Part shown: positions 35,462 through 44,181 of the stretch, one piece after another
How positions within the stretch are numbered: position 1 is the first letter of the stretch
Layout: each line of letters opens with the position of its first letter
Source of the DNA: an uncultured Vicinamibacterales bacterium
GTDB lineage: Bacteria > Acidobacteriota > Vicinamibacteria > Vicinamibacterales > UBA8438
Assembly: GCA_958295905.1 (NCBI GenBank)
Contig: OY282382.1
Location: forward strand, 558,001-622,000
Direction: 5' to 3'
DNA length: 64,000 nucleotides
Made by a program: the position numbers and the translations under genes
Notes under the pieces: generated by a model
The model's input: only the letters and a program-made list of their open reading frames with translations
Databases searched by the model: none
Told to the model about the DNA's origin: nothing

Positions 35462-35875
35462 ATTCGTCGACACCAACGTCCTGGTGTGCGCCGACGACGC
35501 CCGCGACCCTCGAAAGCAGACCCGCGCGATCGAGCTGATTCGCCGTCTGATGCATGAGCGCCGGGGGGTTCTGTCCCTGCAGGTTCTCCGCCATCGCGAC
35601 CCGGAAGCTCGCCATGCCGGGCGACGACGCGAGACGACGCGTCGTGTTCTACCCGCGGTTCGACGTCGTTGCGCTGACACCAGCGGATCTGTTGCCGGCG
35701 ATCGATCTCCATCGCCTGCACCGTCTGTCCATCTGGGACGGACTGCTCATACGCGCGGCGCTGAACGGCGCGTGCGCCAAGCTGCACACGGAGGATATGC
35801 AACCCGGCTACATCGTCGATCGACTGACGTTCGTCAATCCGTTCGACGACCTCGGCCGCGACCCGCGGCCGTGAC
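35448..35875 (+). pseudogene. PIN-domain (VapC-like) toxin, frameshifted
   Basis: From ATG 35448: REFVDTNVLVCADDARDPRK with the first catalytic Asp, then RGVLSLQVL. The frame then changes near 35580, and ATRKLAMPGDDARRRV, RLHRLSIWDGLLIRAA (third acidic site) and a final TFVNPFDDL follow in another frame. About five residues expected at the break (QEFFA-type segment) are missing, so a small deletion broke the gene. The overlapping antitoxin remains open. Confidence 0.8.
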
Positions 35876-35880
35876 CCTCG

Positions 35881-36870
35881 ATGCCTGACGGAGCGCGGCG
35901 GCCGCGGCGGCCCCTGCGACCGTTGCCGCAGCCCGATCCCGCCGAGCGGCGGGTGCTCGACGGGTGGGTGCGCGTCGCCGGCGGCATGGTCGTGCTGCAC
36001 GCTGCGCTGCTGCTGACGCTGTGGGCCCGTCCGGGGCGGATTGCGCTCTGGATCTGGTACGCGGGACCGATCGGCCTCGCCCTCGTCACGGCCGGGCTTC
36101 TCGCCGCCTCGCTGCGGTCGGCCCGGCGCTGGCGGCACGGGGTCAACGGCTGGCAGGTGCTCGGCTACGCCGGGCTGATGACCGTCATCTTCACCCTGCC
36201 GGTGTACGACCCGTACCCGTCCTCGTACGACGACCGGCCGAGCCGCGTCGCGTTCCGGCTGCCCCTCGAGGGTCCGGTGACCGTCGCGTGGGGCGGGCCG
36301 ACGGCCGACGTCAACTACCACGTGTTCCTCCCCGACCAGCGGTGGGCCTACGACCTCCTCGTCACCCGCGATGATGGGCGCACGTTCCGGACCGACGGGG
36401 CCGCCCTCGACGACTACCTGGCCTACGGCCTCCCGGTGTACGCCCCCGCCGCAGGGACCGTGTTCGCGGCGCGCGACGGCGAGCCGGAGGTCGCGATAGG
36501 CGCGCCGCGGTGGGGCTTGGCCGGGCTCGGCAACCATGTCGGCATCGAGGTCGCCCCCGGCGAGTTCCTCTTCGTCGGCCACTTCAAGCCGGGCACCGTC
36601 GCCGTCGGCGTCGGCGACCGGGTGGCGGCGGGGCAACTGCTCGGCCGCGTCGGCAACTCCGGCAACAGCAGCGAGCCCCACGTGCACCTGCACCTGCAGG
36701 ACTCGCCCCGCTCCTGGTTGGGCGAGGGGATTCCGTTCCACTTCCACGGATACCGGCAAGCGAACCGGCTCGTCGAGCAGGGGATGCCCCGGGGCGGCCG
36801 AAGCGGGGGCCGCTACCGGGGCGGGCGCATCGCCCACGCGGACACCGGCGCGTCCGGCGGCGCCCGGTGA
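35881..36870 (+). CDS. M23-family metallopeptidase with N-terminal membrane helices
   Basis: 329 residues. Three or so N-terminal membrane helices (AGGMVVLHAALLLTLWARPG, LWIWYAGPIGLALVTAGLL, GYAGLMTVIFTLPVY) anchor a LytM/M23 domain: RWAYDLLVTRDD, then YGLPVYAPAAGTV, GNHVGIEV, GEFLFVGHFK and the SEPHVHLHLQD metal motif. The usual first zinc His (HxGxD region) is replaced by the RWAYDLL version seen in a subset of the family. It would cleave peptidoglycan cross-links or regulate such enzymes outside the membrane. The last 13 codons (IAHADTGASGGAR and stop) are the first unit of a tandem array that runs 340 bp past the gene. Confidence 0.83.
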   Translation: MPDGARRPRRPLRPLPQPDPAERRVLDGWVRVAGGMVVLHAALLLTLWARPGRIALWIWYAGPIGLALVTAGLLAASLRSARRWRHGVNGWQVLGYAGLMTVIFTLPVYDPYPSSYDDRPSRVAFRLPLEGPVTVAWGGPTADVNYHVFLPDQRWAYDLLVTRDDGRTFRTDGAALDDYLAYGLPVYAPAAGTVFAARDGEPEVAIGAPRWGLAGLGNHVGIEVAPGEFLFVGHFKPGTVAVGVGDRVAAGQLLGRVGNSGNSSEPHVHLHLQDSPRSWLGEGIPFHFHGYRQANRLVEQGMPRGGRSGGRYRGGRIAHADTGASGGAR

Positions 36871-37215
36871 CGGCGGCGCCGCTGCCGGGGCGGGCGCATC
36901 GCCCATGCGGACACCGGCGCGGCCGGCGGCGCCCGGTGACGGCGGCGCCGCTGCCGGGGCGGGCGCAATCGCCCATACGGACACCGGCGCGTCCGGCGGT
37001 GCCCGGTGACGGCGGCGCCGCTGCCGGGGCGGGCGCAATCGCCCATGCGGACACCGGCGCGTCCGGCGGCGCCCGGTGACGGCGGCGAGGGTACCGGGGC
37101 GGGCGCATCGCCCATGCGGGCACCGGCGCGTCCGGCGGCGCCCGGTGACGGCGACGAGGAATCGCCCACGCGGACACCGGCGCGTCCGGCGGCGCCCGGT
37201 GACGGCGGCGAGGGG
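36821..37215 (+). repeat. Tandem array of five 69-70-bp units plus a shortened sixth
   Basis: Units start at 36821, 36890, 36959, 37029 and 37099 with GCGGGCGCA; a shortened sixth follows from about 37157. Each carries GACACCGGCGCGTCCGGCGG and a CGGTGACGG block, i.e. the last codons and TGA of the M23 gene. Units are contiguous with no spacers, differing by a few bases. Array drift such as an extra A (GCAATC) occurs in units 3 and 4. Confidence 0.95.
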
Positions 37216-37363
37216 TCACCGAGCCACCCACACATGCGGGCCCCCAACCGAGCCACTCCACTCAGCCGGCTGAGGCGCTCCCAGACACGGCCCACCGCCC
37301 GCGCCGACTCCGCCCCGGGACCGGCATCGACGGGCTCTCGGCGCCGGCCATCGCGGCGCGGGG

Positions 37364-38743
37364 TCACCCCCCGAGGGCGCCGACCTCCCGATAGAGCGCC
37401 GCCGAGGCGACGATGCCGTTGTGGAAGTTGCCCAGGTCGAGCTTCTCGTTCGGGGCGTGGGCGTTCTCGTCGGGCAGGCCGATGCCGAAGAGGACCGCCG
37501 GCAGGCCGAGCACCTCCTGGAAGGTGGCCACCACCGGAATCGACCCGCCCTCGCGGTTGAACACCGGGGCCTGACCGAACCCGGTCTCCATGGCGCGCCC
37601 GGCCGCGCGGACGAACGGGTTGTCGAAGTCGGTCATCCACGGCTTGCCGGTGTGCATGCGGGTGACCGTCACGGCGACCGTCTTCGGCGCCACCTTCCGG
37701 GCATAGGCCTCGAACAGCCCGCCAATCTTGTCGGGGTCCTGGTCGGGCACGAGCCGCATGCTCACCTTGGCCATCGCCGTCGCGGGTATCACCGTCTTGG
37801 CGCCGTCGCCGGTGAAGCCCGCGAGCAGGCCGTTGACCTCGAACGTCGGCCGGCCCCAGAGCCGCTCCAGGGTCGTGAACCCGGTCTCGCCGAACAGCTT
37901 CGGCGCCTCGAGCTCGGTGCGGTAGCGGCGCTCGTCGAACGGCAGCTTCGCGAACTCGGCCCGCTCGGCGTCGGAGAGGGCCCGGACGTCGTCGTAGAAG
38001 CCGGGTATCTTCACCCGGCCGCTGCGGTCCTTCATCTGCGCGAGCATCTGCGCGAGAACGAAGCCCGGGTTGGCGACCGCGCCCCCGAACGAGCCCGAGT
38101 GGAGGTCGGTCGCGGTGCCCCGCACATCGATCTGGCAGTAGGTCAGCCCCCGAAGGCCGTAGCAGATCGACGGCACCCCGCGGTCGAACATCGGGGTGTC
38201 GGAGATGACGACGACGCTGGCGTCGAGCGCTTCCCGGTGCCCGCGGACGAAGCCGTCGAGATGCGTGCTGCCGACCTCCTCCTCGCCCTCGAGGATCAGC
38301 CGGATGTTGACGGGCAACCGTCCGTCCTGCTGCAGGCAGGCCTCGATCGCCTTGAAGTGCATGAAAATCTGGCCCTTGTCGTCGGCGGCGCCGCGGGCGT
38401 ATAGCTCCCCCTGCCGAACCGTCGCCTCGAACGGCGGCGACTCCCACTGGTCGACCGGATCGACGGGCTGGACGTCGTAGTGCCCGTAGAAGAGGATGGT
38501 CGGGGCGCCCTCGGCGTGCAGCCAATCGCCGCAGACCACCGGGTTGCCGGGGGTGTCGATGGTGCGGACGTTCTCCAGGCCGATGCGCTTCAGTTCGGCC
38601 GCCGTCCACGCCGCGCAGCGGGCCACGTCGGCGGCATGGTCGGGCAGCGCGCTGATGCTGGGAATGGCGAGGTACTCGGTCAGCTCGCGCACGTAGCGGT
38701 CGCGGTTGGTGTTGATGAAGTCGGTGACGGCGTCGAAGTTCAT
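37364..38743 (-). CDS. M20-family dipeptidase
   Basis: 459-residue cytoplasmic zinc dipeptidase. Metal ligands and catalytic residues: His88 in FYGHYDVQP, Asp in GAADDKGQ (121-122), the catalytic and ligand Glu pair in LEGEEEVGS (154-155), Asp182 in ISDTPMF, and the C-terminal His in PDENAHAPNEKL. The lid domain lies between about 200 and 350 (RGTATDLHSGSFGGAVANP). The length and order are those of the CNDP/PepV-like group. The gene stands alone, convergent with the M23 array. Function secure at family level; peptide preference unknown. Confidence 0.92.
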   Translation of the reverse strand: MNFDAVTDFINTNRDRYVRELTEYLAIPSISALPDHAADVARCAAWTAAELKRIGLENVRTIDTPGNPVVCGDWLHAEGAPTILFYGHYDVQPVDPVDQWESPPFEATVRQGELYARGAADDKGQIFMHFKAIEACLQQDGRLPVNIRLILEGEEEVGSTHLDGFVRGHREALDASVVVISDTPMFDRGVPSICYGLRGLTYCQIDVRGTATDLHSGSFGGAVANPGFVLAQMLAQMKDRSGRVKIPGFYDDVRALSDAERAEFAKLPFDERRYRTELEAPKLFGETGFTTLERLWGRPTFEVNGLLAGFTGDGAKTVIPATAMAKVSMRLVPDQDPDKIGGLFEAYARKVAPKTVAVTVTRMHTGKPWMTDFDNPFVRAAGRAMETGFGQAPVFNREGGSIPVVATFQEVLGLPAVLFGIGLPDENAHAPNEKLDLGNFHNGIVASAALYREVGALGG

Positions 38744-39300
38744 GGCGTCTGTCCCGCGGGTTCCTCACCGAGTCTACTACGGCGCGCGCCGTCCGGCCTC
38801 GGCGGCGGGACCCGCCGGCTCGGCGGGCAGGAGCCCGGCGTCGTGCCCCAGGCCTCGATCGGCGTCTTCGAGGACTTGATGTTCGGCTCGGGCCTATGTC
38901 GTTCGACTCAAGTCCGTCCGTCTGAAAATATGGCGTGACAACCACTGGCCGGCCGCCGGGCCGCCCAATAGGTCCAGCTGAGCCCGGAGAGCGTCGCCGG
39001 CGGCTCCGCCACCCCAACCACCATTTCCGTCCCGCGCCGTCGATAGGCCGGCAACCTCCAGCAAGCCGCCGCCCCGCGCCGCCGCTGCCTCAACCACCAC
39101 GGCTGCGAATCCGCACCGTTCGACGGCGCAGATTCTCCAGGCGTTTTGCGTCGTAGAAGTTTTCGCGCCAGCGAAAACCTGCTCTCACCGGAATATCACC
39201 GAACCCTCACTTCCCGCTCATGTGTCGGGGCGGTCTTCTACCCATACTGCCCCGGAGCGAATCCGATCGCGGCCCGGCCGCCGACAAAGGAGCGAGAACG
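38744..39300 (+). other. Gene-free region with one copy of the GGCGCAGA-TCC repeat
   Basis: No gene recognised. Bases about 38977-39135 hold a single diverged unit of the intergenic repeat that is tandem at 43826-44014: GAGAGCGTCGCCGGCGGCTC, then CCCCAACCACC, then CCGTTCGACGGCGCAGATTC. The upstream side contains the likely M20 promoter region; none is unambiguous. Confidence 0.55.
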
Positions 39301-39447
39301 ATGGCATCGCGACTTCCCCTTCGGCCCTCGCCCCAATCCGCGCGGGCCGTCGCCCACGAGCGCCCGGCCCTTCTCTGGGGCGCCAAGCCGCGGGAGCGAC
39401 CCGCCCTGCGCTCGGCGCGGCCGGAGCCCGTGCAGGAGCCGGCATGA
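39301..39447 (+). CDS. 48-residue leader-like peptide coupled to the radical SAM gene
   Basis: Starts at ATG with AAAGGAGCGAGA as a strong ribosome-binding site; its TGA overlaps the ATG of the radical SAM gene (ATGA). Arg/Pro/Ala-rich (MASRLPLRPSPQSARAVAHE), no recognised domain. The strong start and stop-start overlap suggest real translation, perhaps to couple or control expression of the next gene. Confidence 0.45.
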   Translation: MASRLPLRPSPQSARAVAHERPALLWGAKPRERPALRSARPEPVQEPA

Positions 39448-40907
39448 GGGTCAAGATGATCCTCCCGGCGCTGACCGAGGCGAAGAGCCCCTTCTTCCGT
39501 CCGATCAAATACTCGCTCTTCCCCCCGCTGGGACTGGCGACGCTGGCCGGCTACCTGCGTGACGACGACGAGGTCGTCCTGCAGGACGAGCACGTGGAGA
39601 AGCTCGACCTGGACGACGAGCCCGACCTGGTCGTCATCCAGGTCTACATCACCTCGGCCAGACGGGCCTACGAGCTGGCCGGCCACTACCGCCGCAAAGG
39701 CGCCCGGGTCGCCCTCGGCGGCCTTCACGTGACATCGCTCCCCGAGGAAGCCGCGCACCACGCGGACAGCATCTTCCTCGGCCCGGGCGAGGATACGTGG
39801 CCCGTCTTTCTCGACGACTTTCGCGCCGGCCGTCCCGAGCCGCTCTACCGCTCGACGGTGCGCACGCTGGACGGCCTTCCGCCTGTCCGGCGCGACCTGA
39901 TCAGGCGCTCGCTCTACCTCGTGCCGAACTCGATCGTCGTTTCCCGCGGCTGCCCGCACTTCTGCGACTTCTGCTACAAGGAGGCCTTCTTCGAGGGCGG
40001 CCGCGGCTTCTACACCCAGGCGGTCGACGACGCGCTGGCCGAGATCGACCGGCTGCCGGGACGCCACCTCTATTTCCTCGACGACCATCTGTTCGGAAAC
40101 GCCCGCTTCGCCTCGGCGCTGTTCGAGGGGATGCGCGGCATGGGACGGCTGTGGCAGGCGGCCGGCACCGTCCCGTCGGTGCTGCGTCCCGGACTGCTCG
40201 AGCAGGCGGCGGCGGCCGGGCTGCGCAGCCTGTTCGTCGGCTTCGAGACGCTGAACCCGAAGAACCTGAAGGCCCAACGCAAGTTCCAGAACCAGCGCCG
40301 CGACTACGGCGCGGCGGTGCGGCGCCTGCACGACCTCGGCGTGATGGTCAACGGCAGCTTCGTCTTCGGCATGGACGAGGACGACCCGTCCGTCTTCGAG
40401 CGGACCGTCGAGTGGGCGATCGAGCAGGGCATCGAGACCGCGACCTTCCATATCCTCACGCCGTACCCGGGCACCGCGCTCTACCGGCGCATGGAGGCCG
40501 AAGGCCGGCTGCTCCACCGCGACTGGGATCTCTACGACACGCGCCACGTCGTCTTCCGCACCTGCGGCATGAGCGCCGACGAGCTGGAGTCCGGCTACCG
40601 GCGGGCCTACCGCGACTTCTACCGCTGGAGCTCGATCCTCCGCGGCGCGTCGAGCAAGGACCATCCCCTCGCCGCGTTGCGCCACTTCGCCTACGCCGCC
40701 GGGTGGAAGAAGTTCGAGCCGCTGTGGGACCGCGTGATCCGCACGCGGCAGGTGCTGCGCATGCGCCCCGCCCTGGAACAGATCCTGCGCGGTTTCGGCC
40801 GGCAGGCGGAGCGGGTCGGGCGCGAAACTCCTGCGGCGCAAGCCTCGGATAGCGGCGACGTCGGCGGCCCGCGCGAGCCGGCGATCGCTCCGCAGGAGGG
40901 GGCGTGA
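39444..40907 (+). CDS. B12-binding-type radical SAM protein
   Basis: 487 residues. N-terminal Rossmann-like B12-binding-type domain ([43 protein letters not shown]), then a radical SAM barrel with the 4Fe-4S motif CPHFCDFC (Cys170, 174, 177) and [32 protein letters not shown], and an extended C-terminal helical domain. Such enzymes do methylations, C-C couplings or ring rearrangements on lipids, isoprenoids or peptides. It is followed one base after its stop by a cis-prenyl transferase, which suggests an isoprenoid or lipid-carrier substrate; that link is inference. Confidence 0.85.
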   Translation: MRVKMILPALTEAKSPFFRPIKYSLFPPLGLATLAGYLRDDDEVVLQDEHVEKLDLDDEPDLVVIQVYITSARRAYELAGHYRRKGARVALGGLHVTSLPEEAAHHADSIFLGPGEDTWPVFLDDFRAGRPEPLYRSTVRTLDGLPPVRRDLIRRSLYLVPNSIVVSRGCPHFCDFCYKEAFFEGGRGFYTQAVDDALAEIDRLPGRHLYFLDDHLFGNARFASALFEGMRGMGRLWQAAGTVPSVLRPGLLEQAAAAGLRSLFVGFETLNPKNLKAQRKFQNQRRDYGAAVRRLHDLGVMVNGSFVFGMDEDDPSVFERTVEWAIEQGIETATFHILTPYPGTALYRRMEAEGRLLHRDWDLYDTRHVVFRTCGMSADELESGYRRAYRDFYRWSSILRGASSKDHPLAALRHFAYAAGWKKFEPLWDRVIRTRQVLRMRPALEQILRGFGRQAERVGRETPAAQASDSGDVGGPREPAIAPQEGA

Positions 40908-40908
40908 G

Positions 40909-41697
40909 ATGGACCGACCGGCAAACGGCGGCCTGCACGTGGGCCTCATCATGGACGGCAACGGCCGCTGGGCCCGCGCGCGCGGGCTCCCGCGCACGGA
41001 GGGACACCGGCGCGGGGCCGACGCCGTGCGACGCGCGGTGGAGGCGGCGCCCGGGCTCGGCATCACGACGCTGACGCTCTACGCCTTCTCCGCCGACAAC
41101 TGGCGACGGCCGGCGGCGGAGGTGTCGACGCTGATGCGGTTGCTGGAGTCCTTTCTCGCCCGCGAGCGCATGCGCTGCCGCCGGCGCGGCGTGCGGCTCG
41201 CCCTGATCGGCCGGCGAGACCGCTTGTCGCCCGCGCTGGTTCGCGCGATCGAGGAGACGGAGCGCGCGACACGCGACGGCGCCCGGCTCTACCTGCGGTT
41301 GGCCGTGGACTACTCGGCACGCGCGGCGATCCTCGCCGCGGCCGGCACCCTGAGGCCGGACGAACGCTGCGACGAGAACGGCTTCCTGCAGCGGGTCAAC
41401 CGCGCGTGCCACTCCGATCCGGACACGCCGTCGGTCGACCTGGTGATCCGCACGAGCGGCGAGCAGCGTCTGAGCGATTTCCTGCTGTTCGAGTCCGCCT
41501 ACGCGGAGTTCCTGTTCATCGCGACGTTGTGGCCGGACTTCGACGGCCAGGACCTGCGCCGGGCGGTCGAGGCGTTTCGCCGCCGCGAGCGCCGTTATGG
41601 GGGCCTGACCCCGGACAAGGCGGCCCGAGCGGCGAATCGACCCCGGCGGGATTTCGGCGTGGGCAACGCCCCTCTGCCGGCCGGGGGGTTTCGATGA
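40909..41697 (+). CDS. Isoprenyl (undecaprenyl diphosphate-type) transferase
   Basis: 262 residues. All cis-prenyltransferase motifs: [16 protein letters not shown] with catalytic Asp16, [26 protein letters not shown], and [20 protein letters not shown]. Elongates farnesyl diphosphate with isopentenyl units to a long-chain carrier. The GEQRLS.F sequence is the normal UppS signature. No cdsA, dxr or frr neighbours, as would mark the housekeeping uppS; instead it is coupled to a radical SAM gene, so it may be a second, specialised copy. Confidence 0.88.
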   Translation: MDRPANGGLHVGLIMDGNGRWARARGLPRTEGHRRGADAVRRAVEAAPGLGITTLTLYAFSADNWRRPAAEVSTLMRLLESFLARERMRCRRRGVRLALIGRRDRLSPALVRAIEETERATRDGARLYLRLAVDYSARAAILAAAGTLRPDERCDENGFLQRVNRACHSDPDTPSVDLVIRTSGEQRLSDFLLFESAYAEFLFIATLWPDFDGQDLRRAVEAFRRRERRYGGLTPDKAARAANRPRRDFGVGNAPLPAGGFR

Positions 41698-41928
41698 TCG
41701 AGGATCGTTGCGGTTGACTCGCGCGGATGCACGCAGACCGGACCGACGCCCCGCGTCCGGCGGCGGGGCTACAGCCTTCGATCGGGGGCGAAATCCCCGC
41801 ATGCATCGGCCGATTCGGCGTAGCCGACGCTTCCGGCCCGCGGCGCGCCGGATCCGCGGGGCGTTGACGGCCGGGCTTCCGTCTCCTGAGCACCGTCGCG
41901 TCGCGCTTCGGACCCGCGTTCGATATCG

Positions 41929-43734
41929 CTACGGCAACGCGAACACGAACAGGTTGTTCCCCGCGCTCGGGCGCAGTTCCGGCGTCAACCCCGTGAAGTG
42001 CGACGACGTACCCCCCGAGCCGGTGCTCACCGCCACGTACTGGCGGCCGTCGACGGCGTAGGTGATCGGGAAGCCGGTGACCGCCGAACCGAGGTTGATC
42101 TCCCACAGGACCTCGCCCGTCTCGTGGTCGAAGGCCCGGAACCGGCCGTTGACGTCGCCGCCGAAGACGAGTCCGCCACCCGTCGCCACGAGCGACATCG
42201 TCGCCGCGCGCTGCTCGTGGAGCCACACCGTGGCCCCGGTCTCGGCCGAGATCGCCCGCACCGTGCCCGCGTTCTCCGTGTCGGGGGCGAGCTGGTGGCG
42301 GTAGGCGATGGCGTACAGCTCGGAGCGGCTCTCGTTGCGCTCGGCGGGCGGCGCGTCCTCGGGGAACAGCCGCGTCGCCATCATGCGCGCGCAGGTGTTG
42401 CGCAGGGGCATGTACATCGTGTTGGTCAGCGGGCTGTAGGCCCCCGCCTCCCAGTCCTTGCCGCCGTTCCAGGTCGGGCACGCGAAGACCTGCTGCCCCA
42501 CCGCGGTGAAGATGACCTCGGCGTTCTCCGTCACCGCGCCGGTCGCCCCGTCGATGCCGCTGATGACGTTCTGGGTCACGGTCGGCGTCGCCCACAGGAA
42601 CTCGCCCGTCGCCCGGTCGAGGGTGTACACGACCCCGGTCTTGCCGGGAATGCCGGTGACGACGCGGCGCGTCTCCCCCGCCTGCAGCCCCGGATTGATC
42701 CAGCTCACCTGGGACGGGTCGGGCGCCACCGCGGTGTCGACGAGGATGCGTTCGAAGGGATGGTCGAGGTCCCAGTGGTCGTTCAGGTGCTGGTAGTACC
42801 AGCGGATCTCGCCGGTCTCGGCGTCGAGGGCCAGGGTCGAGTTGTGGTAGAGGTGCTGGTTGTCGACCCCGCCGAGCATGAACTTCGGCGCGGGGGCGGT
42901 GACCGACGTCCCCACGTAGACGAGGTTCAGGGCCGGGTCGTAGCTCGGGACCATCCACGCGCCGACGTGGGTGCGTTCCTCGAACGGCACCCCGCCCCAG
43001 CTCTCGTCGCCCGGCTCTCCGGGCCCCGGAATCAGCCGCCGCCGCCACACCTCGGCCCCCGTCGCCGCGTCGTGCGCGACGACGACGCAAGCCTCGGGCC
43101 CGCCCCGCGGCAGGCAACTGCGCCCCGAGACCGCCTTCCCGCCCGCGATGATCGGCCCCGCGCCCTGCATCGCCGAGTTCACGCGGTAGTCGAGGACCTG
43201 CGTCTCCCACACCATCCCGCCGGTCTCGGCGTCGAGGGCGAAGACGTGGCCGTCCACGCTCGTGTCGATGATGAGTCGGTCGTAGATCGCGATGTTGCGG
43301 TTGTTGGTGGAGAGGGCGCCCAGCAGATACTCGCCGACGTCGTCCGGCACGTCGCGCCGGTGCTCCCAGATCAAATCGCCGGTCACCGCGTCGATCGCCT
43401 GGATGACGTCGTTGGGGTTGGGCATGTACAGCACCCCGCGGTAGGCGAGCGGCGTGCCCGACTGGAACCCCTCGGTGAGCCCCCGCGACCAGACCATGCG
43501 CAGCTCGCCGACGTTCCCGCGGTCGACCTGATCGAGCGGGCTGTAGCCCCACCCGTCCGCCGTGCGCCGCCATGTCAACCAGTCCTCCGGCGCCGGCTCC
43601 TGCAGCATGGCGTCGGTGACGGGCACGAAGTCGGCCGAGGGCTGCGCCTGCAACGGCGTCGCCGCCATGGCGAACGCAAGAACGGCGACCCCGATTACCT
43701 GCACGTTTCGCGACCTGGGAGACCCGCTGTTCAT
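41929..43734 (-). CDS. PQQ-type beta-propeller dehydrogenase, paralogue A
   Basis: 601 residues, signal peptide to about residue 30 (ATPLQAQPS). Blades show AxDxxTGxxxW motifs (AIDAVTGDLIWEH, ALDAETGGMVWET, ALDAETGEIRWYY). The active-site stretch reads YVGTSVTAPAPKFMLGG and then HLNDHWDLDHPFER. The same order and most residues recur in the product of 57045-58847, so the two are recent paralogues 15 kb apart. Several cysteines (SGRSCLPRGGPEAC, FACPTW, NTCARM) may form disulfides. Periplasmic oxidation, substrate unknown. No cytochrome gene adjacent. Intergenic repeats lie upstream. Confidence 0.85.
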   Translation of the reverse strand: MNSGSPRSRNVQVIGVAVLAFAMAATPLQAQPSADFVPVTDAMLQEPAPEDWLTWRRTADGWGYSPLDQVDRGNVGELRMVWSRGLTEGFQSGTPLAYRGVLYMPNPNDVIQAIDAVTGDLIWEHRRDVPDDVGEYLLGALSTNNRNIAIYDRLIIDTSVDGHVFALDAETGGMVWETQVLDYRVNSAMQGAGPIIAGGKAVSGRSCLPRGGPEACVVVAHDAATGAEVWRRRLIPGPGEPGDESWGGVPFEERTHVGAWMVPSYDPALNLVYVGTSVTAPAPKFMLGGVDNQHLYHNSTLALDAETGEIRWYYQHLNDHWDLDHPFERILVDTAVAPDPSQVSWINPGLQAGETRRVVTGIPGKTGVVYTLDRATGEFLWATPTVTQNVISGIDGATGAVTENAEVIFTAVGQQVFACPTWNGGKDWEAGAYSPLTNTMYMPLRNTCARMMATRLFPEDAPPAERNESRSELYAIAYRHQLAPDTENAGTVRAISAETGATVWLHEQRAATMSLVATGGGLVFGGDVNGRFRAFDHETGEVLWEINLGSAVTGFPITYAVDGRQYVAVSTGSGGTSSHFTGLTPELRPSAGNNLFVFALP

Positions 43735-43825
43735 CGTTCGCTCCTGTTCCTCAATACACCCGTGCCAACTTGAGCAACCCGCCGGCCCGCGTCAGGCCCG
43801 AACGTCCTCCGCCGCTCGGCCGCCC

Positions 43826-44014
43826 AGCCCGGAAATCGTCGCCTGCGGCTCCGATCGCCGCCCAACCAACCCTCCAGGGAGTCGGTGCCTCCGGGGGGAG
43901 GCGGCACCGTTCCACGGCGCAGATTCCTAGCCCGGAGAGCGTCGCCTGCGGCTCCGATTGCCGCCCAACCAACCCTCCAGGGGTCCGCGCCGTTCTGCGG
44001 CGCAGCCTCCTAGC
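43826..44014 (+). repeat. Two tandem units of the intergenic GGCGCAGA-TCCTAG repeat (103-bp period)
   Basis: Unit 1 from 43826 and unit 2 from 43929 share AGCCCGGA, TCGCCTGCGGCTCCGAT, GCCGCCCAACCAACCCTCCA and end with GGCGCAGATTCCTAG or GGCGCAGCCTCCTAG. Diverged relatives: 38977-39135, 53498-53665 (inverted), 50771-50941, 51034-51060, and the inverted ends at 30693 and 30809. Confidence 0.85.
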
Positions 44015-44181
44015 CCCGCGCCATCCGATCGATCGCGGATTCGACGGCAATCCGGGTGCCCTTGACCACCGGCTTGCCGATCAGAACCTCCGCATCGACC
44101 GCCACGCGGCCGCTCCATGCGCTGTCCGCTCCCCGAGCGGACAGCGCATGGACTGGCGAGCGGATATCGATTCGGGTCCGT

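Noticed and set aside
36821-37215. CRISPR-like array of roughly 70-bp units
   Set aside because: Units are contiguous, contain the gene's stop codon and have no unique spacers; no cas genes are present.
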